Source: Streptomyces virginiae (GTDB lineage: Bacteria; Actinomycetota; Actinomycetes; Streptomycetales; Streptomycetaceae). Taken from it: a stretch of DNA of 64,000 nt. The DNA is taken from the NCBI RefSeq assembly GCF_000720455.1, contig NZ_JOAK01000020.1, forward strand, positions 127,523 to 191,522, in the 5' to 3' direction. Position numbers and translations under genes: made by a program. The notes under the pieces were generated by a model. The model was given only the letters and a program-made list of their open reading frames with translations. It had not been told where the DNA came from and ran no database searches. Below are positions 17,272 to 26,642 of the stretch, piece by piece (position 1 is the stretch's first letter; the number at the start of each line of letters is the position of its first letter).

Positions 17272-17298
17272 ACGAGATCCCCCTCTCGCCCCGGCACA

Positions 17299-17340
17299 CC
17301 GCGGTCCCCGCCCCGACCGGTGTCGGGGCGGGGACCGCGG
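17299..17340 (-). terminator. 19-bp perfect hairpin with tetraloop
   Basis: Arms at 17299-17317 and 17322-17340 pair without mismatch around a 4-base loop. It lies between the anti-sigma ATPase gene and the Mrr-like gene, both on the minus strand. It should therefore end the signalling operon, and the nuclease pair must have its own promoter in the remaining short gap. Confidence 0.8.
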
Positions 17341-17387
17341 CGGACGCCGAAGCCTGTTCGACGCCCGTATGGCCGAAATTCCGGATC

Positions 17388-17855
17388 TCAAACCGGGCGG
17401 GGATCCCCCTGGGGGCCGGCCGCGCCACCGAGCGGGACGACGACCTCGATGCGCTTGCCGCCGTGCGCTGCAGGGACGATCGTCACGCTCCGCGCGAGGC
17501 GGTGTATCAGCGGCCATCCGAAGCCGCCCTGGCCCGTCACCGCCCCCGCGGGGCGGGCCGGCGGGGACGGGGGAGCGGTGCTGGTGGCATCGGTTACGGC
17601 GATCCGCAGGCCGGCCCCGCCCGCGCACAGGGCGGCGTCGAAGCCGAGCAGCCCGCCGCCGTGCCGGACGGCATTCGTGACCAGCTCGGAGGTCACCAGC
17701 AGCGCGTCGGTGAGGACCGCCTCCCCGGCCGCGGTGCCGACCCGCACGATCGCGGAGGACTCCAGGAGGGCCCGTACGCGGTCGCGCGCCTGCATGGCTG
17801 TGCGCGGCCCGCTCGGGCTCGTCCTGAGGTCGTTCGTCTCGGCGTGGTACAGCAC
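17388..17855 (-). CDS. anti-sigma factor kinase-type ATP-binding protein (RsbW/HATPase_c_2)
   Basis: 155 residues from GTG at 17855, six bases after a GAGGAGGTGAG ribosome site. The GHKL ATPase blocks are present: the N box VTSELVTNAVRHG, a weak G1 box (VTDATS) and the terminal GGFGWPLIHRLA. Such small proteins phosphorylate STAS antagonists and bind sigma factors or other partners. The STAS gene lies directly upstream on the same strand, so the two probably form a switch pair. Confidence 0.85.
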   Translation of the reverse strand: MLYHAETNDLRTSPSGPRTAMQARDRVRALLESSAIVRVGTAAGEAVLTDALLVTSELVTNAVRHGGGLLGFDAALCAGGAGLRIAVTDATSTAPPSPPARPAGAVTGQGGFGWPLIHRLARSVTIVPAAHGGKRIEVVVPLGGAAGPQGDPRPV

Positions 17856-17881
17856 CGCTCACCTCCTCGTGGGAACGCCGC

Positions 17882-18268
17882 TCACCCCTCTCGGGGCGGG
17901 ACGATCATGACCGTGCCCTCGGCCACGCTGGGCGCGGTGGCGAAGGCCAGTTCGGCACCGGTGAGCTCCAGCAGCCGGGCCAGGCGGCTCGGCACGGTTC
18001 CCGCCAGGACCACCGGCCGGTCCAGCGCGGGCTGCAGCATGACGCTGAGCGCGGTCGAGTCGACGAAGGTCACCCCGGCCACGTCCAGCACGAAGCGGGC
18101 CACACCGGGCGCTGCGGGATCCATCGCGGTCCGCAGATCCGCCACGTTGTCCATGTCGAACTCACCCGCCATGACGACGATGCGCACGTCCCCGTCGGAG
18201 CGGGTTTCTACGCGACTGCGTCCCTCGGCGTTGTGCGTGTCCATGCTGCTCACGTCCGTCTTCCCCAC
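17882..18268 (-). CDS. STAS-domain anti-sigma factor antagonist
   Basis: 128 residues from a GTG at 18268; an internal ATG at residue 9 is also possible. The STAS fold is seen in VVMAGEFDMDNVADLRTAM and the phosphorylatable serine region FVDSTALSVML. In the unphosphorylated state such proteins bind the cognate ATPase and release its partner. The gene sits between a response regulator and the ATPase, 26 bases upstream of the latter. This links the two-component genes upstream to a partner-switching output. Confidence 0.85.
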   Translation of the reverse strand: MGKTDVSSMDTHNAEGRSRVETRSDGDVRIVVMAGEFDMDNVADLRTAMDPAAPGVARFVLDVAGVTFVDSTALSVMLQPALDRPVVLAGTVPSRLARLLELTGAELAFATAPSVAEGTVMIVPPREG

Positions 18269-18323
18269 ATTTCCGTTCGCATTCCCGAACCCTTGCGTCC
18301 CGTCACCGGCCCGGCCACCGGCC

Positions 18324-18778
18324 TCACCGTGTGCGGGGGAGCTTGACCACGGTGACGAAGAAGTCGTCGATCTGCTGGATCGCCCGGATGAACTGGTCGA
18401 GGTCCACCGGCTTCGTCACGTAGGCGTTGGCGTGCAGCTTGTAGCTGCGCAGGATGTCCTCCTCGGCGGCCGAGGTGGTGAGCACGACCACCGGGATGTG
18501 GTTCAGCTCCGGATCCGTCTTGATCCGTTCGAGGACCTGCCGTCCGTCGTACTTGGGAAGGTTCAGGTCGAGCAGGATCAGATCGGGGCGCGGGGCGTTG
18601 GCGTGCTCGCCGCGGCGGTACAGGAAGTCCAGGGCCTCCAGGCCGTCCCGCACGACGTGCAGGACGTTCCCGATCTTGTTGTCCTCGAAGGCCTCTCGGG
18701 TCATCAGCTCGTCGCCCGCGTCGTCCTCGACCAGCAGGACTTCGGCGGGGGCGGCCTGGGGCCGGTCAGCGGGAGTGC

Positions 18779-18782
<4 letters not shown>
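18324..18782 (-). CDS. single-domain response regulator (Rcp1-like)
   Basis: 152 residues with only a receiver domain: the acidic pair VEDD near residue 18, the phospho-acceptor aspartate in DLILLDLNLPKYDG, the Thr of VVVLTTSAAEED and the lysine in AYVTKPVD. It resembles regulators that serve phytochrome-type kinases (Rcp1). It starts within the stop of the histidine kinase gene (ATGA), so it is almost certainly the kinase's partner. It has no output domain, so it probably acts on another protein, plausibly through the neighbouring phosphatase/STAS proteins. Confidence 0.88.
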
Positions 18783-20493
<1,711 letters not shown>

Positions 20494-20497
<4 letters not shown>

Positions 20498-21810
20498 GTG
20501 GGGGAGTTCCATTCGAGGTGGAGGACGGCGACGTCGTCGGCCAGACCGCCCCAGTCCGCGGCGAGGCCCTGCGCCGTCTGGATGAGGGTGTCGACGAACG
20601 GTTCCGCGGGCAGGTCGGCGTGTTTGCGGGCGATCTCCAGCAGGCCCGCCTCGTCGAGGCGGTCGGATCCGGGGCCGGTGCGCCCCTCGATCAGGCCGTC
20701 CGTGAAGAGCATCACGGCGCCGCCCGCCTCCACGGCCACCTCGGTGACGGGCCAGCCGGCGCCCCAGCCGGGCAGTATGCCCAGCGCGGGCCCGCCGGGA
20801 ACGGTGCGCAGTTCCACACCGGCCGCGGAACGGACCAGGAATCCCGGGTGGCCGGCGCGCTGTACGGATACGGCGCGGGTGCCGGCGGGACGGGTGAGGG
20901 AGACGAGGGTGGCGAAGATCTCGGGGCCGGAACGCTCCGCCAGCAGGATCCGCTCCAGGAGCCCGAGCAGTTCGGCGCCGCGGGCGCCGGCCATGACGAA
21001 GGACCGCCAGGCCACGCGCAGGCACACGCCGAGCGCCGCCTCGCTGGGGCCGTGGCCGGATACGTCCCCGACGACGGCGTGCGTGGCCCCGTCGGGGGTC
21101 TGGACGACGTCGTAGAAGTCCCCGCCGAGCAGCGTCTGGGCGCGTCCGGGCTGGTAGCGGGCGCAGACGGTGACGGCGTCGGCCGCGTCGTCGAGCAGCA
21201 ACGGCGTGGGAAGCAGGCCGCGTTCGAGGCGCGCGTTCTCCTCGGCGCGCAGTTTGCCCGCCTGGAGGGCGACGGCCGCGAGCTCGGTCCGCTTGCGCTG
21301 GATCGCGTAGCGGATGGCCCGCATGAAGACGTCGGCCTCAAGACGTCCCTTGACCAGGTAGTCCTGGGCACCGGCCGCGACGGCGGTCAGTCCCGACCGC
21401 TCCTCCGACAGGCCCGTCAGGACGACGACCGCGGCCTCGGAGGACACGGCGAGGACCTTCTCCAGCCCGTCCAGCCCCTGGGCGTCGGGCAGGTGCAGGT
21501 CCAGCAGGACGCACTCTGGGGCCTCGGCCTCCAGCAGGTGCAGGGCGTCGGCGAGGGAGCGGGCCCGGCCCAGGCGGACCTCGATCCCGCTGTCCTCCAC
21601 GAGTTCCTCGACGAGCACGGCGTCGCCCTCGTCGTCCTCGATCAGCAGGACGTACGGCGGTACGCCGTTCCACAGCGCCAGCGAGTCGTCCGGTCTCCCG
21701 GAGGTCGCCTGCCGGGGGTGGACCACCGGCGGCTGCGGTGTGCGGGCGGCTGGGTGTTGGGCCCCCAGCCCGGGGATGCTCACCATGGCGTCGCGTCTGT
21801 CCCTTCTCAT
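20494..21810 (-). CDS. response regulator fused to SpoIIE-type phosphatase
   Basis: 438 residues. A receiver domain (about 52-170) has IEDDEGDAVLVEEL, the aspartate in CVLLDLHLPDAQG and the lysine in DYLVKGRLE. A linker helix leads to a PP2C/SpoIIE domain (about 215-435) with all metal-site motifs: LGGDFYDVV, VVGDVSGHG, LFTDGLIEG and LADDVAVL. This RsbU-like design dephosphorylates STAS antagonists in response to a kinase. It is first of the coupled set phosphatase, kinase, regulator, and a STAS/ATPase pair follows, so a full signal path can be read from the gene order. The start is ATG at 21810; ATG at 21786 is an alternative. Confidence 0.9.
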
Positions 21811-21869
21811 CTCGGACGGCGGACGCCCGTCGGACGCGTGGTTGCGTCGGATAAGCCTAGAGTGATCAT

Positions 21870-21883
21870 TTGCCGTTAGGCAA
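21870..21883. promoter_or_regulatory. TTGCC-N4-GGCAA inverted repeat in an AT-rich gap
   Basis: Five-bp arms at 21870-21874 and 21879-21883 lie in a locally AT-rich stretch between the MarR gene and the start of the phosphatase-kinase operon. Its shape and place suit an operator for the adjacent MarR regulator or a promoter element for the operon. No test of binding is possible here. Confidence 0.4.
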
Positions 21884-21969
21884 TATTTTACGGACTCAAT
21901 GATTCTGTCATCCCGTGGAGCGACCGGGAACCACCCCCATGGACCGGAGGCGGCCGCGCCCCCCGACCG

Positions 21970-22494
21970 TCAGGCGCTGTCGGGGACGGAGGCCGGGGCC
22001 GGGGCGGCGGAGGGGCCGGGGTCCGTATGCGGATCGTCCGCCGGGTACGCGCCAGCGGCGGCCTCCCGGAACGCCTCCAGGCCCGCCACCAGCGAGTTCA
22101 CCGCCTCGGGCGCCATCCGCCCGAGCACGGCCGAAAGCTCGCGCACCCGGATCGCCCGCCGCTCGTCCAGCAGCGCCCGCCCCTGCGGTGTGAGTCGCAC
22201 CTCCACCTCGCGGCGCCGGGACGGGTGGGGCGAGCGGGTGAGCAGCCCCATGGCCTCCAGCCGGTCGCAGAGCCGGGTGACCGACGGCGGGCGGGAGCCG
22301 AGCACGTCTCCCAGGGTCCGCAGATTGACGCCCTCGGCACCCTCCACGGCGAGCAGCGCACGCAGCTGCGACGGTGAGACGGCCGGTTCCACACCGTCCT
22401 GGCCCCTGGCGTGCAGCACCGCGAGGAGGTCCGCCGCGGCGCCGAGGGCCACGGCCGGGTCCTCGTACGCGCCGGAGCGGCCGGGACGGGGCAT
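21970..22494 (-). CDS. MarR-family transcriptional regulator
   Basis: 174 residues with the winged-helix core of MarR proteins: SPSQLRALLAV, VNLRTLGDVLGSRPPSVTRLCDRLEAMGLL and the wing SRRREVEVRLTPQGRALL. A disordered Pro/Ala tail of about 25 residues follows. It lies upstream of the phosphatase-kinase operon on the same strand. A second MarR gene with a nearly identical recognition helix (PSVTRLCDRL) lies at 23880, so the two may share operator sequences. Confidence 0.85.
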   Translation of the reverse strand: MPRPGRSGAYEDPAVALGAAADLLAVLHARGQDGVEPAVSPSQLRALLAVEGAEGVNLRTLGDVLGSRPPSVTRLCDRLEAMGLLTRSPHPSRRREVEVRLTPQGRALLDERRAIRVRELSAVLGRMAPEAVNSLVAGLEAFREAAAGAYPADDPHTDPGPSAAPAPASVPDSA

Positions 22495-22563
22495 GCCACC
22501 ACTGTGCCACCCTCCGGCGCGGAAGGCCCTGACCGCCCTGATGCCCCGACCGCCCTGTCGCCC

Positions 22564-23778
22564 CTACGGCTCGCCGCCGCCGGGCTCCGTACCGGGCCGG
22601 CCGTGCCAGTCGAGGCAGACGACCATCGCGTCGTCGACGGCCTCCGCGCCGCCCCGGTACCCCGGCAGCTCCTCCAGGAGTGCCCGCGGCACCTGCGAGG
22701 GCGGCAGCAGCCGCGTGTTCATCACGGCCCGGGTCAGGGCGTGCAGGCCGTACGGCTCGCCGGCGGGGGAGAGGACGTCGAAGACGCCGTCGCTCAGGAA
22801 GAACAGCCGGTCCCCGGGCAGCACCCGGAAGCGCTGGGTGGTGTAGACGGTGTCCTCGAACATGCCGAGCGGCAGCTGCGCCTCCAGCCCGAACGGCTCC
22901 ACGCTGCCCCCGCGCAGCCGCCAGACCCGGGGCGACCCGGCGTCGATGACCTCCACCTCACCGGTGTCCAGATCGAAGCGGAGCAGCAGCATCGCCACGT
23001 GCAGCCGCCCCTGGTACTGGCCGTAGAGGGCCTGGTCCGCCAGGGCCGCCTGATCGGCGAGGCCGAGGCCGGCCCGCCGGGCGTTGCGCAGGGCACTGAC
23101 GGCGAGGCTGGTCAGCAGCGCCGCGTCGATGCCCTCGCCCATGCCGTTGTTGACTGTCAGCGTCAGATGGTCGGCGGAGGCCGACCAGTCGAAACTGTCG
23201 CCGAAGATGGCGTACGCGGGCTCCAGTTGGGCCCCGAGGTCGTACTCGGGCCGGGAGCACGAGCGCCCCGGCAGCAGCTGCCACTGCATCTCGGCGGCCA
23301 GGGTGAGTCTCTTGGCCCGGCGCGCCTGCAGGAAGACGTCGGTGTCGCGGTCGGCGACGAGGATCTCGTGGCCCAGCGCGTCGGCCACGTCCTGCAGCGG
23401 TCCGAGGAGCCCGCCGACCGCGACTCCGGCCGGGTAGCGGACGCTCAGGACCCCCAGCCGGTCGCCGCGCACGGTCACCGGCAGGTGCACGGTGATCCCG
23501 TCCTCCCCGGGGACCACGTGCGCCTCCTGGGCGCCGAAGGCCCGGCCCTCGGCACTGTTGTACGCCGACACGGAATCGGCGGTGAACGGCTGGGCCGTGA
23601 CGGGCTGGAGCCGTGCCGAGGCGTAGTCCGCCATCAACAGTTCCGCGCCCGCCGCCCCGTGGTCGCGGGCCAGGATGCCCCGGACCTCCTCGAACAGCGC
23701 GTGCGGGGCGGCGCCGCGCAGCGCGCGCTCGACCTCCCCGCCGCCCCCGACACCTTCGTCGCGTACGCCTTCAGTCAC
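22564..23778 (-). CDS. SpoIIE-type phosphatase with altered metal site
   Basis: 404 residues from GTG at 23778. The N-terminal half looks like a GAF-type sensor (about 20-160). The C-terminal half is a PP2C/SpoIIE domain in which the usual GGDFYD is FGDSFD and the usual GDVsGhG is NNGMGEG, so one metal-binding aspartate is an asparagine. The later FLSDGVFDV and VDDAMVVC motifs remain. It may be weakly active or act as a binding protein. It is divergent from the MarR gene at 23880, with about 100 bases between them. Confidence 0.8.
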   Translation of the reverse strand: MTEGVRDEGVGGGGEVERALRGAAPHALFEEVRGILARDHGAAGAELLMADYASARLQPVTAQPFTADSVSAYNSAEGRAFGAQEAHVVPGEDGITVHLPVTVRGDRLGVLSVRYPAGVAVGGLLGPLQDVADALGHEILVADRDTDVFLQARRAKRLTLAAEMQWQLLPGRSCSRPEYDLGAQLEPAYAIFGDSFDWSASADHLTLTVNNGMGEGIDAALLTSLAVSALRNARRAGLGLADQAALADQALYGQYQGRLHVAMLLLRFDLDTGEVEVIDAGSPRVWRLRGGSVEPFGLEAQLPLGMFEDTVYTTQRFRVLPGDRLFFLSDGVFDVLSPAGEPYGLHALTRAVMNTRLLPPSQVPRALLEELPGYRGGAEAVDDAMVVCLDWHGRPGTEPGGGEP

Positions 23779-23879
23779 CGGCCCCGTACCTGTCTCTCTC
23801 GCAACTGCCAAGATGGGGGACGACGAAGCCGCCGGTCCGCCGGGGAAGGGCTGCGCGTACGTCCGGTAGGGAGTGTCAC

Positions 23880-24380
23880 ATGAGTCATCGGTCGATCGGC
23901 GCCCCGAGGCCCGCCGTGTCGGCGGTGGCGGAGATGAGCGAGCTGATCGAGCTGCTGGAGGTGGTCTGGGAGCGGGGCCGGGACACGGCGAGCGTCGCAC
24001 CCGTGTCCTCCGCGCAGGCCCGGGTGCTGTTCCTCGTCGAGGCGAACGACCAGCTGAACCTGCGCGAGCTCGGCCGGCTGCTGGAGGCGGCCCCGCCGTC
24101 CGTCACCCGGCTGTGCGACCGCCTGCAGGCCGTGGGATTTCTCGAACGGCACCCCGGGGCCGACGACCGCCGCGAGGTACTGCTCCGGCTGACGCCCGCG
24201 GGCCGGACGTACCTCGAACGACTGCGCGACCGCAGGCAGGAGGTACTGGCCGAGGCGATGGCCGCGATGCCGGAAGCCTCCCGGGCCGCCCTGGCGACGG
24301 GGCTCGCCGACTTCTGCGCGGCGGTCGCGAAGCCGCTGCGGCTGCCGTCCCCGAACTCCTTCACCACCAGGACGGCCTGA
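23880..24380 (+). CDS. MarR-family transcriptional regulator
   Basis: 166 residues from ATG at 23880. Winged-helix blocks: SSAQARVLFLV, LNLRELGRLLEAAPPSVTRLCDRLQAVGFLER and DDRREVLLRLTPAGRTYL. It is paralogous to the MarR protein encoded at 21970. It is transcribed away from the altered phosphatase gene and so probably regulates that gene or itself. The effector is unknown. Confidence 0.87.
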   Translation: MSHRSIGAPRPAVSAVAEMSELIELLEVVWERGRDTASVAPVSSAQARVLFLVEANDQLNLRELGRLLEAAPPSVTRLCDRLQAVGFLERHPGADDRREVLLRLTPAGRTYLERLRDRRQEVLAEAMAAMPEASRAALATGLADFCAAVAKPLRLPSPNSFTTRTA

Positions 24381-24462
24381 CGCGGGCGAGCGGCCCTGCG
24401 TAGGGTGGGCGGGTCACGCCGTACCGCCCGTCGCCCCCCCCCGACGAGGAAGGAACACCCTC

Positions 24463-24756
24463 ATGCGCATGGTCTTCGCCGGCCGGGTGATCGAGTGGCG
24501 GGGACCCGCGCCGTTCTACTTCGTCCCCGTGCCGCAGGAGCAGTCCGCCGACGTGCAGCAGGTGGCGGCGACGGCCACGTACGGCTGGGGCGTCGTCCCC
24601 GTCGAGGCCCGCATCGGCGAAGTCACCTTCGAGACGTCGCTGTTCCCGAGGGACGGCGGGTACCTGCTGCCCGTCAAGAACGCAGTCCGAAAGCCGCTGG
24701 GGCTGGTGGCCGGGGACGACGTGAGCGTGGAGATGACCGTTCGCCTACAGGGCTGA
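24463..24756 (+). CDS. DUF1905 family protein
   Basis: 97 residues from ATG at 24463. The sequence has the family's conserved points: VIEWRGPAPFYFVPVP, ATYGWGVVPV, FETSLFPRDGGYLLPVKNAVRK and LVAGDDVSVEM. It is a compact beta-rich domain whose function is not established. The 3' end overlaps the convergent PAP2 gene by 12 bases. Confidence 0.85.
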   Translation: MRMVFAGRVIEWRGPAPFYFVPVPQEQSADVQQVAATATYGWGVVPVEARIGEVTFETSLFPRDGGYLLPVKNAVRKPLGLVAGDDVSVEMTVRLQG

Positions 24757-25566
24757 CCGGGCCGTGGGGCGGGAGGGGGCTTCCGGGTCGGTGGCGGAGG
24801 AGATCTCCGGCTCCAGGCCCTCGCTCACCGTCGTACGCGGGCGTCCGGTATCGGCCCGCCACGCCTCGAAGGCCAGGGTCGTCGCCGTGACCACGGCGAC
24901 GCCGAGCAGCCAGCCCCCGACGACATCGCTCACCCAGTGCACCCCCAGCGCGACCCGGGTGTAGCCGACCCCGAGGACCGCCGCCGCCGCGAGCGCCCAC
25001 GGCAACGGCCGCCAGGCGCGCGGCACCAGCGGGAGCAGGACCAGCAGGAGGACGGCGCAGGAGGTCATGGCCGTCATGGCGTGGCCGGAGGGGAAGGAGA
25101 AGCCGGGCGCGTGGGCGACGGGTTCCGGCAGGTGCGGGCGGGCCCGCTCCACCGCGTTCTTGACCAGGAACCCGATCACCGCCCCGGACGTCGCCGTGAC
25201 ACCGGCCCACGTCGCCAGCCGCCACGCCCGCCGGGTCAGGAGCCACACCACCAGGGCCGCCACCAGCAGCCGCATGGTCACCGGGTCCCACACCACACCG
25301 GTGAAGAAGTCCAGGACGCGCACCCAGGCGGGGTGTTCGAGGGCGGTACGGTGCAGCCGCTCCGCGGTGGTCCGGTCGAGCCGGTGCAGCGGCGGCCACC
25401 GGGACTCGACGAGTACGAGGGCCAGGGCGAACGGCACCGCCACCGTGGCCGTGGCCGTCACCGCCAGCACCAGTCTGCGGCCGAACGCCGCGTCGGGCCC
25501 CGAGTGCCGGGCGAGCAGCGCTCGGACGGTGCCGAGGCATCGGGAACGGGCCGTGCGCTGTGCCAT
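24745..25566 (-). CDS. PAP2-family membrane phosphatase
   Basis: 273 residues, five to six membrane helices and the three phosphatase motifs: KNAVERARP, FSFPSGHAM and RVALGVHWVSDVVGG. Such enzymes remove phosphate from lipid substrates such as phosphatidic acid, phosphatidylglycerol phosphate or undecaprenyl diphosphate on the outer face of the membrane. Start ATG at 25566. It lies in a minus-strand run with a YihY protein and a second PAP2 protein, which suggests a shared role in envelope lipid turnover. Confidence 0.88.
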   Translation of the reverse strand: MAQRTARSRCLGTVRALLARHSGPDAAFGRRLVLAVTATATVAVPFALALVLVESRWPPLHRLDRTTAERLHRTALEHPAWVRVLDFFTGVVWDPVTMRLLVAALVVWLLTRRAWRLATWAGVTATSGAVIGFLVKNAVERARPHLPEPVAHAPGFSFPSGHAMTAMTSCAVLLLVLLPLVPRAWRPLPWALAAAAVLGVGYTRVALGVHWVSDVVGGWLLGVAVVTATTLAFEAWRADTGRPRTTVSEGLEPEISSATDPEAPSRPTARSAL

Positions 25567-25658
25567 GGCGGTGGAACCTGCCTTCGGGGAGAGCCGTAAC
25601 GGGCGGACGGGCGGATGGACGGACGGATGGATGGGCACTCGGACGGTCGGGTGTGGTG

Positions 25659-26612
25659 TCAGACGCCCGGGTCCCGGGCCACCGGCTCCTTCGTCCCCGC
25701 GCGCACCGCTTCCAGCTGGGCCGCGAAGGACAGCCCGAGGAACAGCGCCAGCGAGGTGAGGTAGGACCACAGCAGCAGCGACATGATCGCGCTGAGGGGC
25801 CCGTACACGCTGGTGAAGGAGCTGCTGGCGCCGACGTACAGGCTCAGCGCCCACGTCGCGCCGAGCCACAGCACCAGGTGGACGACGGCGCCGAAGGCCA
25901 GCCACGTGTAGCCCGGCTGGGCACGGCGCGGCGAGAGGCGGAAGATCGCACTGGTGGCGAGCACGGCCAGCAGCACGCCGACGGGCCACCGCAGGACGTC
26001 CCAGGCGCGGATGGTGGCCGGGCCGAGCTGGTACACCTCGGCGAACGCGCGGGCCAGGTCGGAGCCGAGGACCGTGACGATGAAACTGAGCCCCAGCGGA
26101 AGCCCCGCCAGTACCGCCATGACCAGGCCGCGCGAGTACTTCCGCAGGAAGGGCCGGTCGCGTTCGTTGCCGTAGATCCGGTTCGCGCCGCGCTCGACCT
26201 GGCACAGACTCGTGGTGACGTTGACGAGGGAGAACAACAGGCCGAGCCACAAGGCCGCCTGCCCGCCGTCGCCGGCGTGCCGACGGCTCTCGCGCAGCGC
26301 CTCGTCGACCATGTCCTGGCTGGGGCCGTTGGTCATCCGGCTGATCGTGAGCTCGGCCACGCGGCCGATGTCCTCGGTGTGCAGGACGCTGGAGAGGCCT
26401 ATCGCGGCGATGGCCAGCGGCACGATCGACAGGACGGTCTGGAGGGCCAGGGCACGGGAGTGGCTGAAGCCGTCCGCGTAGCGGAAGCGCACGAAGGAGT
26501 CACGGGCCAGGCGCCAGCTGCCGTACCGGCGCAGAGCCGCCCATGCCTCGTCGCCGGACAGCTCCTCGCCCCGCACGTCGCGTCGCTGCGGTACCCGGGT
26601 GGCGGTTCCCAT
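25659..26612 (-). CDS. YihY/BrkB (UPF0761) family membrane protein
   Basis: 317 residues with six membrane segments and family hallmarks: ALALQTVLSIVPLAIAAIG, the Q-x-E-R-G-x-N-R-I-Y-G block in CQVERGANRIYGNERDRPF, and YGPLSAIMSLLLWSY near the end. YihY-type proteins are implicated in envelope functions without an agreed activity; they are not nucleases, despite an old RNase BN label. The gap before the PAP2 gene holds short ggacgg/ggatgg tandem repeats (25597-25629). Confidence 0.87.
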   Translation of the reverse strand: MGTATRVPQRRDVRGEELSGDEAWAALRRYGSWRLARDSFVRFRYADGFSHSRALALQTVLSIVPLAIAAIGLSSVLHTEDIGRVAELTISRMTNGPSQDMVDEALRESRRHAGDGGQAALWLGLLFSLVNVTTSLCQVERGANRIYGNERDRPFLRKYSRGLVMAVLAGLPLGLSFIVTVLGSDLARAFAEVYQLGPATIRAWDVLRWPVGVLLAVLATSAIFRLSPRRAQPGYTWLAFGAVVHLVLWLGATWALSLYVGASSSFTSVYGPLSAIMSLLLWSYLTSLALFLGLSFAAQLEAVRAGTKEPVARDPGV

Positions 26613-26642
26613 CGGGCGTCTCCCTTCCTGACGGTGTTCGGG

